Assembly (NCBI GenBank): GCA_963703605.1
Contig: CAVPFC010000045.1
Coordinates: 1 to 64,000 of the forward strand
Reading direction: 5' to 3'
Origin: DASXKD01 sp963703605
GTDB taxonomy: Bacteria > Actinomycetota > Actinomycetes > Streptosporangiales > Streptosporangiaceae
DNA: 64,000 nt
Positions 53,840 through 62,070 of this stretch are shown here, one piece after another. Both the position numbers and the translations under genes were made by a program. The notes under the pieces are model-generated. The model did not search any database and was not told the DNA's origin. It worked only from the letters and a program-made list of their open reading frames with translations. Position 1 is the stretch's first letter; each line of letters starts with the position of its first letter.

Positions 53840-54051
53840 TGCTTTATCCCTTCACGTCGCCTGCCACCAACGGCCAGTGTGGCGGCAGGCGGGACCGGGG
53901 CGCAGTGACGCTTGGCCCCCAAACGGGGGGTGTATCTAGGTGTACCCGAAGACGCCGCGTAGCCGTATGTCGGCCGTGCCGTGCCGCGTCTTAGCGTCGC
54001 TGACCGGGCCGGAAAAACCGGCCCTGAAGAGCGACAACCACGGAGTTGGTC
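53840..54051. promoter_or_regulatory. Divergent control region of kinase and MMPL genes
   Basis: Contains CCCCC-AAACG-GGGGG (about 53918-53932) and GTGTATCTAGGTGTAC next to it, plausible operator and promoter elements. CGGAG lies near the MMPL ATG. Confidence 0.4.
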
Positions 54052-56385
54052 ATGGCACACACACGCACGGCGGGGGCGGGCGCGGAACGCGGGGGCGGGA
54101 CAAGCACAGCACGCGCATCCGGTTCACCGCGGCAGGGGCTCGCGGCCGCGCTGGGCGGCTGGAGTGCGCGGCACCGCATGATCGCGATCGGGGTTTGGCT
54201 GCTGTTCGTCATCGGCGCCACGGTGCTCGGCGGCGCCGTGGGCCGGGCCGGGCTGGCCGGCTGGCGGCAGGGCGCCGGCGACTCCGCCCGCGCCGAGCAG
54301 ATCCTGTCCAGCGCGCGCATCGGCGAGCCAGCCACCGAACTGGTCCTGGTGCGCAGCGACTCCGCCGCGGTGACCACGGCGTCGCCGGCCTTCCGGCACG
54401 CGGTGGGCCGGGCGCGGGCAGCGATCGACGGCACCCGGCTGGCCCAGGACACCGGGAATCCCTACGCGGACCACCTGCTTTCGGCCAACGGCCGGGACGC
54501 ACTGATCCGATTCCAGCTGCGTGGCGCGGACTCGCGGGTGGGCGCGGTGCTCGCCGCGGTCGCCCGGGCTCAGGCGGCCAGCCCGGGCTTCAGCATGACC
54601 GAGACCGGCGACGCCAGCGCGCAGGAGGCGCTGAACAAGAACATCAGTTCGAACTTCGGGCACGCCGAGTGGACCGCCGTGCCGCTGGCCATGGGGGTGT
54701 TGCTGGTCGTGTTCGGCGCGCTGATGGCCGCGGTGCTGCCCGTGCTGCTCGCGCTCACCGCGTTCATCGCCTCGGTCGGGCTCGCCGACCTGCTCAGCCA
54801 CCTGGTCGGGATGAACAGCTACGCGAACTCGGTGATGCTGCTCATGGGCCTGGCCGTCGGGGTCGACTACTCGCTGTTCTACCTGTTCCGGGAGCGCGAG
54901 GAACGCGCCGCCGGGCGGGACCGGGCCAGCGCGCTGCGGGTGGCTGCCGCGACGTCGGGGCGTTCGGTGCTGGTCTCCGGCCTGATCGTGATGACCGGCA
55001 TGCTCGGCATGGTGCTGTCCGGCATGGCCACGTTCCAGGGCTTGGGCCTCGCGGCCATTGCGGTCGTGTTCGTCGCGATGGTCGGCTCGGTCACCGTGCT
55101 GCCCGCGGTGCTCTCGCTGCTCGGCGACCGGGTGGAGTTCGGGCGGATCCCACTGCTCCGCAGGCGCCGCCGCGCGGCCCGGGCGGGCGCCGCGCCGGCC
55201 ATTGACGGTGCCGGTCCCAGCCGGGTGTGGGACTTCGTGCTGCGCCGGGTGCTGGCCCGGCCGGCGCTGTTCGCCGTGGCGTCCGCCGCCATCATGCTCG
55301 GCCTCGCCGCACCCGCGCTGGCCATGCACACGCAGTCGCTGAGCGTGGCCCAGTTGCTGCCCTGGAACAGCCCGCAGGCGTCGACGGCGCGGCAGATCGC
55401 AGCCGGGTTCCCCGGCGGCCCCGCCCCGGCCGAGGTCGTCATCAAGTCGCGGGACATCCAGGCGCCGGCGGTGCGGCGGGCCATCGCGTCGTTCGAGACG
55501 GCGGCGCTGCACTCCGGAGCGCTGCACCAGCCGGTCCAGCTCACGGTCTACCGGGCCGCGAACGTGGCCCGGATCGATGCGCCGCTGGCGGGCAACGGGA
55601 ACGACGCGGCCTCGGTGGCGGCCCTGACCACGCTGCGGCAGCGGCTGATCCCGCAGACCCTCGGCCGGGTTCCCGGCACCCAGGCGCTGACCGACGGCCA
55701 GCTGGCCTCGTCGGTCGACTACAACGCCGCGCTGCGCACGGCCGCGATCAGGGCGTTCGCGTTCGTGATGGCCGCTGCGTTCGTGATGATGCTGGCGTCG
55801 CTCGGCTCGGTGGTTATCGCCGCCACCTGCGTGCTCCTCGACCTGCTCTCGGTGGCCGCCGCCTACGGCGTGATGACCGCGGTCTTCGTCCGCGGCTGGG
55901 GAGCCGCGCTGGTGGGCACGCACGCGGTGGGCGCGATCGACTCCTGGATCCCGCTGTTCCTGTTCGTGGTGCTGTTCGGCCTGTCCATGGACTACCACGT
56001 GTTCGTGGTGTCCCGGATCCGCGAGGCGCGTGAGGCCGGCATGACCACGGTGCAGGCGGTGTCCCACGGCATCCGGTCCACGGCCGGGGTCGTGACCAGC
56101 GCCGCGGTGATCATGGTGGCGGTGTTCGCGGTCTTCGGGTCGCTGTCCATGCAGGACTTCAAGCAGCTCGGCGTCGGGCTCGCGGTTGCCATCGCGCTGG
56201 ACGCGACGGTGCTCCGGGTTGTGCTCCTGCCCTCGGTGATGGCGTTGCTCGGCGACCGCAACTGGTACCTGCCGAGGTGGCTGGGCTGGCTGCCGCGGAT
56301 CCCGCACGGCGCGCCGGGCCCGGCCGTCCCGGCCGGTCTGCCCGGTCCTGCCGCCGAGCCGCAGGCCGTGGGCATCCGGGGCTGA
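54052..56385 (+). CDS. MMPL/RND-family membrane transporter
   Basis: 777 residues with two repeats of one plus five membrane helices. The proton-relay Asp-Tyr pairs are seen in GVDYSLFYLF (helix 4) and SMDYHVFVVS (helix 10). Actinobacterial MMPL proteins export lipids or drugs. ATG 54052 is preferred over TTG 54046. Divergent from a two-component system, a common arrangement for cell-envelope stress control. Confidence 0.9.
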   Translation: MAHTRTAGAGAERGGGTSTARASGSPRQGLAAALGGWSARHRMIAIGVWLLFVIGATVLGGAVGRAGLAGWRQGAGDSARAEQILSSARIGEPATELVLVRSDSAAVTTASPAFRHAVGRARAAIDGTRLAQDTGNPYADHLLSANGRDALIRFQLRGADSRVGAVLAAVARAQAASPGFSMTETGDASAQEALNKNISSNFGHAEWTAVPLAMGVLLVVFGALMAAVLPVLLALTAFIASVGLADLLSHLVGMNSYANSVMLLMGLAVGVDYSLFYLFREREERAAGRDRASALRVAAATSGRSVLVSGLIVMTGMLGMVLSGMATFQGLGLAAIAVVFVAMVGSVTVLPAVLSLLGDRVEFGRIPLLRRRRRAARAGAAPAIDGAGPSRVWDFVLRRVLARPALFAVASAAIMLGLAAPALAMHTQSLSVAQLLPWNSPQASTARQIAAGFPGGPAPAEVVIKSRDIQAPAVRRAIASFETAALHSGALHQPVQLTVYRAANVARIDAPLAGNGNDAASVAALTTLRQRLIPQTLGRVPGTQALTDGQLASSVDYNAALRTAAIRAFAFVMAAAFVMMLASLGSVVIAATCVLLDLLSVAAAYGVMTAVFVRGWGAALVGTHAVGAIDSWIPLFLFVVLFGLSMDYHVFVVSRIREAREAGMTTVQAVSHGIRSTAGVVTSAAVIMVAVFAVFGSLSMQDFKQLGVGLAVAIALDATVLRVVLLPSVMALLGDRNWYLPRWLGWLPRIPHGAPGPAVPAGLPGPAAEPQAVGIRG

Positions 56386-56401
56386 CGGGCCGAGAGTCAC
56401 G

Positions 56402-56444
56402 GCTGACGGCGGGCCGGCGATGTGTGCCGGTCCCGCCGTCAGCG
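56402..56444. terminator. Bidirectional terminator
   Basis: Perfect GCTGACGGCGGG / CCCGCCGTCAGC arms with an internal CCGGC/GCCGG stem, between the convergent MMPL and methyltransferase genes. Confidence 0.75.
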
Positions 56445-56449
56445 TGGTG

Positions 56450-57322
56450 CTAGCCAGGTTCGTGGCTGGCCACGGGCCGGGTGGCGATCATCACGGTGGC
56501 GCTCAGCTCGCTGGAGCGGACCACCCGCGGGCGCAGGCCGGCCCGGGTCACCGCCTCGGTGAGCCGCGGTACCTGGCGCTCGCTGGTCTCCATCAGCAGG
56601 TGCCCGCCCGGGGCCAGCCAGCGCGGCGCGGCCTCGGCCACTCGGCGCAGGATGTGCAGCCCGTCCGCGCCGCCGTCGAGCGCGACCCGCGGTTCGTGCA
56701 GCCGGGCCTCGGGCGGCAGCAGCCCGACCTCGCCGGTGGGCACGTAGGGCGCGTTGGCGATCAAGATGGTCACCCGGCCGCGGAGTGTGCCGGGCAGCGG
56801 CTCGTAGAGGTCTCCCTGGTACACCTGGCCCCCGACGGCGGCGACGTTGCGGCGGGCGCACCGTACGGCGACCGGATCGAGGTCGGCGGCGTGCAGTTCG
56901 ACCCCGCCGAGGGCGGTGGCCAGCGCCACGCCCAGCGCGCCCGAACCACAACACAGGTCCACGACCACGGTGTGGGGAGGGGCTGCCAGGGGAGGTGCCG
57001 CCTGGCCGGGCGGTGTTGCCCGGGGGAGAGGTGTTGCCTGGCGGGCCAGGGCGATGGCCTGGCTGACCAGGAACTCGGTGCGGCGGCGGGGCACGAAGAC
57101 GCCGGGGTCCACGGCGATCCGCAGGCCGCAGAACTCCGCCCAGCCGAGCACGTGCTCCAGCGGCTCGCCGGCGGCCCGCCGGTCGACCATGGCGGAAAGC
57201 TCGGCCAGCGTGCCGGCCGCGGACATGAGCAGCTGCGCTTCGTCCTCGGCGAAGACACAGCCGGCGGCCCGGAGCCTGGTGGCCACGGCCGACTCGGGAA
57301 GAGGTGACGCGGAAGCTGGCAT
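56450..57322 (-). CDS. PrmC-related protein-glutamine methyltransferase
   Basis: 290 residues: an N-terminal helical domain (EPLEHVLGWAEFCGLRI, VFVPRRRTEFLV), SAM motif VVDLCCGSGALGVAL and the substrate motif NAPYVPTG in place of NPPY. This variant marks the PrmC-related actinobacterial family (TIGR03704-like); its target protein is unknown. A P/A-rich insert (about 95-115) precedes the SAM domain. Confidence 0.83.
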   Translation of the reverse strand: MPASASPLPESAVATRLRAAGCVFAEDEAQLLMSAAGTLAELSAMVDRRAAGEPLEHVLGWAEFCGLRIAVDPGVFVPRRRTEFLVSQAIALARQATPLPRATPPGQAAPPLAAPPHTVVVDLCCGSGALGVALATALGGVELHAADLDPVAVRCARRNVAAVGGQVYQGDLYEPLPGTLRGRVTILIANAPYVPTGEVGLLPPEARLHEPRVALDGGADGLHILRRVAEAAPRWLAPGGHLLMETSERQVPRLTEAVTRAGLRPRVVRSSELSATVMIATRPVASHEPG

Positions 57323-57493
57323 AGGAACCTTTCGGGACGCCTTGGAGGGCTCCCTGCCTCCGCTACGCGGGGCGAACCGCGCGGCCGTGCGGGGGGAGCA
57401 CCCGGCCTGATCTGGAAACGGGTCTCACCTCCTCGGCTGGCGCGAAGCCAGCCGGCTCGTGCCGCTGGCGACCGCAACATTACCCGAGTCCGG

Positions 57494-57685
57494 TTACCGT
57501 CCGGCCAGCAGCCAGCCGGCGGCCACGGTCGTGATGATCAAGGCGAGGGCAAGCAGCTCCTGATGCCACTGCGGCCAGAACAGCCGCTCTCCAGTTCCCC
57601 GCCCCGGCCGACGGCTCCGCCGCCGCCCTGCCACCCCCCAAGTTCCAAGCCCCGGTCGTCCGCGCGGCCTGGGCGGGAAACTCAT
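57494..57685 (-). CDS. Small membrane-anchored protein, unknown
   Basis: 63 residues: a basic, Gly/Arg-rich N-terminal half and a C-terminal helix (LLALALIITTVAAGWLLAG). The basic part is encoded by the 32-base block shared with leuS (57598-57629). ATG 57685. A GGCTGGC-GCGAA-GCCAGCC hairpin lies 55 bases after its start of the next gap (about 57433-57451) and may terminate it. Confidence 0.45.
   Translation of the reverse strand: MSFPPRPRGRPGLGTWGVAGRRRSRRPGRGTGERLFWPQWHQELLALALIITTVAAGWLLAGR
57598..57629 (-). repeat. 32-bp dispersed block, second copy
   Basis: Identical over 32 bases to 49723-49754 in leuS; read in a different frame here. Confidence 0.8.
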
Positions 57686-57800
57686 CGCCGTACCACCCTC
57701 CGGCGCTCGTGATCCCGTTAATCTACTTCGTGTAATACTGAGTATACTACAGGTAGAAGATCGCCCTGCGGACCTCATCAGCAAGTCGGGAGGATGGACG
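57686..57800. promoter_or_regulatory. Divergent AT-rich promoter region
   Basis: AT-rich stretch at 57718-57765 containing the palindrome AGTATACT and CTAC/GTAG arms; likely promoter or operator for the lipoprotein gene and the small membrane gene. Confidence 0.45.
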
Positions 57801-58304
57801 ATGCGAACATGCTTGGCCGTTGGAGCGCTCGCCGTTGCCGGGCTGCTTGCCGCCGGATGCTCCGGCCGGCCCGCGCCGGTTGCCTCGCCCGCGGCCGCGG
57901 CCAACGCCGGCGGCGCGGGCTCGAACGATGGCCCGAACGCCAAGAGCGTGTACATCAGCTGCCTAGTGAGTCATGGGGTACACATCGCGCCGCGAGGTTC
58001 CGGGAACGGCGGCGGCGGAGTGAACCGGAACTCGCCGCAGTTCCGCAGGGCCGAGGTAGCATGCAGGTCGCTCCAGCCAGTGGGCGCCCAGCCGGTTACC
58101 GCCCAAGATCAGGTTTACTACCTGAGGGCGGCGCGGTGCATGAGGGCCCACGGCGTGCTGCAATTCCCCGATCCGGTGTTCTCCGACGGTGGGGTTCACT
58201 TCCCGGGGCCTCCCCCCGGCCTCAATTTGCATACGCCCCAGGTCCTGCGGGCGGAGGCGATCTGCCGCCGATTGATCCCCCAGGGCTTGCCGTATAGCAG
58301 GTGA
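57801..58304 (+). CDS. Secreted lipoprotein, unknown
   Basis: 167 residues. The signal peptide ends in the lipobox LLAAGC (Cys 20), followed by an A/G/P linker. Two similar Cys-His motifs (SCLVSHGV and RCMRAHGV) are spaced about 75 residues apart, and a third Cys lies near the end. This pattern occurs in actinobacterial lipoproteins with no known role. ATG 57801. Confidence 0.75.
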   Translation: MRTCLAVGALAVAGLLAAGCSGRPAPVASPAAAANAGGAGSNDGPNAKSVYISCLVSHGVHIAPRGSGNGGGGVNRNSPQFRRAEVACRSLQPVGAQPVTAQDQVYYLRAARCMRAHGVLQFPDPVFSDGGVHFPGPPPGLNLHTPQVLRAEAICRRLIPQGLPYSR

Positions 58305-58332
58305 CCAGCGCCGTCGCGCTCCCCGGGCGGCG

Positions 58333-60189
58333 CTATCCGCCGGATTCGAGGGTGTCGAGGATCTGCTGGCCGTAGCGGGCCAGCTTGGTCTCCCCGACGC
58401 CGGCCACGGTGCTCAGCTCGGCCAGGGTGGCCGGGAGCCGTACCGCGATCTCGCGGAGGGTCGAGTCGTGGAAGACCACGTAGGCCGGGACGCCCTGTTC
58501 CTTCGCGGCGGCCGCCCGCCACGCCCGGAGCGCCTCGAAGACCGGCTCGGCCTCCGGGGGCATGGCGGCCACCTCGACCGTCGCCGCCTTGGTCGCCCGG
58601 CTCGTCTTGGCGGCCTTGGCGGCCTTGGCCGGGCGCTCCGGCTCGCGCCGCAGCATCACCGCGCGCTCCTTGCGGAGCACTTGGGAGCTGTCCGGGGTCA
58701 GCACGAGCGTGCCGTAGTCGCCCTCCACCGCGAGCAGGCCCTGCGCGAGCAACTGGCGGGCCACGCCGCGCCACTCGGTGTCGCGCAGCTCGGTGCCGAC
58801 GCCGAACACCGTCAGCGTGTCGTGCCGGTGCTGGGTGATCTTGGGCGTGGTCTTGCCGAGCAGGATGTCGATGACGTGCCCCGCGCCGAAACTCTGGTGC
58901 CGCTCGTTGCGCAACCGGTACACGGCGGACAGCAGCTTCTGCGCGGCGATCGTGCCGTCCCACGCCTCCGGCGGCGAGGCGCAGGTGTCGCAGTTGCCGC
59001 ACGGCCCGCTGTTCTCGCCGAAGTAGCCGAGGAGCTGCACCCGGCGGCAGCCTACCGTCTCGCAGAGCGCCAGCATGGCGTCCAGATGCTGGCTCTGGCG
59101 GCGGCGGTGCGCGTCGCCGCCGCCCGAGGCGTCGATCAGCTTGCGCTGCTGGACGACGTCCTGGAGGCCGTAGCTCAGCCAGGCGGTGGACGGGAAACCG
59201 TCGCGACCGGCCCGGCCGGTCTCCTGGTAGTAGCCCTCGACCGACTTGGGCAGGTCGAGGTGCGCGACGAAACGCACGTCCGGCTTGTCGATGCCCATGC
59301 CGAACGCGATCGTGGCGACCATGACGACGCCGTCCTCGCGGAGGAAGCGCGACTGGTTTGCGCCGCGGGTCTCCGCGTCGAGTCCCGCGTGATAGGGCAG
59401 CGCCACGATGCCGTTCTGGCTGAGGAACTCGGCGGCCTGCTCGACCGAGGACCGGGTCAGGCAGTAGACGATGCCCGCGTGCCCCGCGTGCTCGGCGCGC
59501 AGGAGGTGCAGCAACTGCCGTTTCGGGTCGTTCTTGGGCACGATCCGGTACTGGATGTTGGGCCGGTCGAAGCTGGCGACGAAGTGGCGGGCCTGCGTCA
59601 GGCCAAGGCGGGCCGCGATCTCCGTGCGGGTGGCCTGGGTCGCGGTCGCGGTCAGCGCGACCAGGGGAACCTGCGGCCAGCGCTCGCGCAGGACCGACAG
59701 GGCCAGGTAGTCGGGCCGGAAGTCGTGTCCCCACTGGGACACGCAGTGCGCCTCGTCGATCGCGAACAGCGAGACCGTGCCGCGCTCCAGCAGCCGCAGC
59801 GTGGCGTCGCCGCACAGCCGCTCCGGCGCCACGTAGAGCAGGTCGAGCTCACCCGCGACGAACTCGGCCTCGACCAGCCGGCGCTCCTCGTAGTCCTGGG
59901 TCGAGTTGAGGAACCCGGCCCGGACGCCGAGGTTCCGCAGCGCGTCCACCTGGTCCTGCATGAGCGCGATGAGCGGGGAGACGACCACCCCGGTCCCGTC
60001 CCGGACCAGCGCCGGGATCTGGTAGCACAGGGACTTGCCGCCGCCGGTCGGCATCAGGACCAGGGCGTCCTGGCCACCGATCACGTGATCGATGATCTCC
60101 CGCTGGCCGTCCCGGAACGTGTCGTAGCCAAAGACGCGGCGGAGTACCTCCGAAGGCTCGGTCACGGAGCCGGTGCGGGGGGAGGCCAC
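58333..60189 (-). CDS. recQ: ATP-dependent DNA helicase RecQ
   Basis: 618 residues. Superfamily 2 helicase with Walker A TGGGKSLCYQ, the DEAH box IDEAHCVSQWG and the RecQ ATFDRP-like and GRAGRDG motifs. A zinc-binding Cys cluster (CRRVQLLGYFG, CGNCDTC) and a winged helix follow, then a lysine/alanine-rich linker (about residues 510-535) and a C-terminal HRDC domain. Unwinds 3'-5' in recombination and repair. ATG 60189. Confidence 0.95.
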   Translation of the reverse strand: MASPRTGSVTEPSEVLRRVFGYDTFRDGQREIIDHVIGGQDALVLMPTGGGKSLCYQIPALVRDGTGVVVSPLIALMQDQVDALRNLGVRAGFLNSTQDYEERRLVEAEFVAGELDLLYVAPERLCGDATLRLLERGTVSLFAIDEAHCVSQWGHDFRPDYLALSVLRERWPQVPLVALTATATQATRTEIAARLGLTQARHFVASFDRPNIQYRIVPKNDPKRQLLHLLRAEHAGHAGIVYCLTRSSVEQAAEFLSQNGIVALPYHAGLDAETRGANQSRFLREDGVVMVATIAFGMGIDKPDVRFVAHLDLPKSVEGYYQETGRAGRDGFPSTAWLSYGLQDVVQQRKLIDASGGGDAHRRRQSQHLDAMLALCETVGCRRVQLLGYFGENSGPCGNCDTCASPPEAWDGTIAAQKLLSAVYRLRNERHQSFGAGHVIDILLGKTTPKITQHRHDTLTVFGVGTELRDTEWRGVARQLLAQGLLAVEGDYGTLVLTPDSSQVLRKERAVMLRREPERPAKAAKAAKTSRATKAATVEVAAMPPEAEPVFEALRAWRAAAAKEQGVPAYVVFHDSTLREIAVRLPATLAELSTVAGVGETKLARYGQQILDTLESGG

Positions 60190-60357
60190 GCGGTTACTTT
60201 ACGAGGATTCCGGCGTCCCGTCGGCGATTGCCGCGCGGTGTCCGGGTCCGGGCCGCGTGGGCGTGTGGTCCTGGGCGCGAGCCGGCTATGCCGGGCCTGC
60301 TAAGGCTCGATGACCGGACCCGGTGTGGTCCGCCCCAGGTGGCCGGGCCGGTTCCGG

Positions 60358-60759
60358 TCAGCTCCTCGCGGGGCCACCGTCTCTGACCGGCGCGGACATC
60401 TGGTCCCACGTCATGGGCAGCTTTGCGCCGGATACCGGGAAGAACTCGAACCTGGTCTCGCCCATCAGCGGGCCCAGCCGGCGGATGATCCGCCGGTGCG
60501 GGTCGGTGGCCGCGAAGGAGTTGAGGCTCTCCCGGTCCTCCCACACCGAAAAGGTCCAGAACCGCTTGCGGGTCAGCTCGGCGTTGAGGGCGTAGCCGAC
60601 CAGCCCGCTGGTGCCGGCGAGCTGGCGCCGGATGGCCATCGTGTCGCGCAGGAACCCGGGGATCGAGCGGTAGCGCCGCAACGGCAGTCGCGAGGCCATG
60701 GCGATGTAGTCGCGGTCCGGCTGGATCGCCTGCCGGCTGACCCAAGGCAGAGCGGGCAT
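60358..60759 (-). CDS. DUF3291/antibiotic-biosynthesis-monooxygenase-like protein
   Basis: 133 residues of ferredoxin-like fold type; the WTFSVWEDRESLNSFA segment is typical of this group. ATG 60759 chosen because GGAGG lies 6 bases upstream. Divergent from a TetR gene and probably its target. Confidence 0.75.
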   Translation of the reverse strand: MPALPWVSRQAIQPDRDYIAMASRLPLRRYRSIPGFLRDTMAIRRQLAGTSGLVGYALNAELTRKRFWTFSVWEDRESLNSFAATDPHRRIIRRLGPLMGETRFEFFPVSGAKLPMTWDQMSAPVRDGGPARS

Positions 60760-60783
60760 GAGCACCTCCGGTAGTCAATTTAA

Positions 60784-60809
60784 CCACTGGTAAGATATCT
60801 GACCAGTGG
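60784..60809. promoter_or_regulatory. 26-bp TetR operator
   Basis: CCACTGGT at 60784-60791 and ACCAGTGG at 60802-60809 surround a palindromic AGATATCT core; almost every position is symmetric. It sits between the divergent monooxygenase and TetR genes. Confidence 0.8.
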
Positions 60810-60835
60810 AAAGATCGCCAGCTAAAATCGGGGCT

Positions 60836-61408
60836 ATGTCGCCAGCCGCCCGCCCATACCACCACGGGAACCTGCGGCCCGCGCTGCTCGGCGCCGCGGT
60901 CGAGGCGATCTCGCAGGTGGGCCTGGCCGCGGTGAGCCTGCGCGAGGTGGCACGGCGGGCCGGGGTCACCCACGCCGCGGCGGCCTACCACTTCGGCGAC
61001 AAGGCGGGGCTGCTCACCGCCGTGGCCGTCGAGGGCTACCAGCTGCTCGGTGAGCGCCTGCGGGCCGCGCGGTCCCAGGGCAGCTTCCTGGAGGTCGGGG
61101 TCGCCTACGTGCGGTTCGCCGTCGATCACCGGGCCCACTTCGAGGTGATGTACCACCCCCAGCTCTACCGCTCCGGCGATCCCGCCGTGCTGGCAGCCAG
61201 GGCGGCGGCGGCACGGCTGCTGTACGGCAGCGACAACCCGACCACGGCGGAGATGGCGGCGGGCGTCGCGGCCTGGTCGCTGGTGCACGGCCTGGCCACC
61301 CTCTGGCTGAACGGGAACCTCCCCGAGCGGCTCGGTGACGACCCGGAACAGATCACCCGCATGGTCGCCACCCACCTGCGCCCGCCGGACCCGGCACCGG
61401 GTGGGTAG
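60836..61408 (+). CDS. TetR-family regulator
   Basis: 190 residues: N-terminal HTH (SLREVARRAGVTHAAAAYHFGDKAGLLTAVA, about 30-60) and a ligand domain with a WHG-type end (AAWSLVHGLATLW). ATG 60836 is used because the GTG at 60806 lies inside the operator. Expected to repress itself and the divergent monooxygenase. Confidence 0.88.
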   Translation: MSPAARPYHHGNLRPALLGAAVEAISQVGLAAVSLREVARRAGVTHAAAAYHFGDKAGLLTAVAVEGYQLLGERLRAARSQGSFLEVGVAYVRFAVDHRAHFEVMYHPQLYRSGDPAVLAARAAAARLLYGSDNPTTAEMAAGVAAWSLVHGLATLWLNGNLPERLGDDPEQITRMVATHLRPPDPAPGG

Positions 61409-61503
61409 CCGGGCTCACCCGTTCGGGGGGAGGCGGCTGCCACAAGATCAACCGCAAGCTGAGGGCAAACCTGCGGACGCCCGGCCACCCGGGCGTCCCG
61501 ACC

Positions 61504-61899
61504 ATGGACGGTGGCCCGATGCAATATCCACTGCTCGACGCGTTCCTGACGATGCTGTGGTTCTTCATCTGGATTCTCTGGATCTTCCTGGTGATCCGGA
61601 TCATCTTCGACGTCTTCCGCAGCCGCGATCTCAGCGGGCTGGCCAAGGCGCTCTGGCTGATCTTCATCATCGTCCTGCCGTTCCTCGGCGTGCTGATCTA
61701 CCTGATCGCCAGGGGCAGCAACATGCACGAACGCGACGCGCGCGAGGCCCAGGCCGCGGACGAGCAGTTCAAGGACTACGTCCGCGACGCCGCGGGCACC
61801 AGCCAGGCCGACGAGCTGGCCAAGCTCGCGGACCTGAAGGACCGGGGCGTCATCACAGATGCCGAATTCGAGCAGGGGAAAGCCAAGATCCTTGCCTGA
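61504..61899 (+). CDS. PLDc_N and SHOCT domain membrane protein
   Basis: 131 residues. Two helices (about 12-35 and 50-70) of the PLDc_N type with the SRDLSGLAKALWLIFI pattern, then a short C-terminal SHOCT module (ELAKLADLKDRGVITDAEFE). Function unknown; probably an envelope adaptor. ATG 61504 (or 61519). Confidence 0.82.
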   Translation: MDGGPMQYPLLDAFLTMLWFFIWILWIFLVIRIIFDVFRSRDLSGLAKALWLIFIIVLPFLGVLIYLIARGSNMHERDAREAQAADEQFKDYVRDAAGTSQADELAKLADLKDRGVITDAEFEQGKAKILA

Positions 61900-61959
61900 C
61901 CGCCGGCCCCGGCGCCCGGCCGCGGAAGAGCCGTGGGCACCCCGACGGAACACAGATCA

Positions 61960-62061
61960 TGCTCACCGGCGGCACCATCAAGCGGGTCGCGATCGACGTC
62001 AGCGGCCCGGCCCTACGTCGACATGGAGCGCGAGGCCGCGGCCATGCTCGCCCGGGAGTGA
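61960..62061 (+). pseudogene. Short remnant of an unidentified gene
   Basis: ATG 61960 gives MLTGGTIKRVAIDVSGPA and, after one frame change near 62010, YVDMEREAAAMLARE-stop. It looks like the two ends of a gene with the middle lost. No family identified. Confidence 0.3.
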
Positions 62062-62070
62062 GCAGGGCCG

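Noticed and set aside
54124..56400. Minus-strand ORF of 758 codons opposite the MMPL gene
   Set aside because: Composition is His/Arg/Glu-rich shadow; the plus strand encodes a clear transporter.
58468..60303. Plus-strand ORF opposite recQ
   Set aside because: Shadow frame without motifs; recQ is complete on the other strand.
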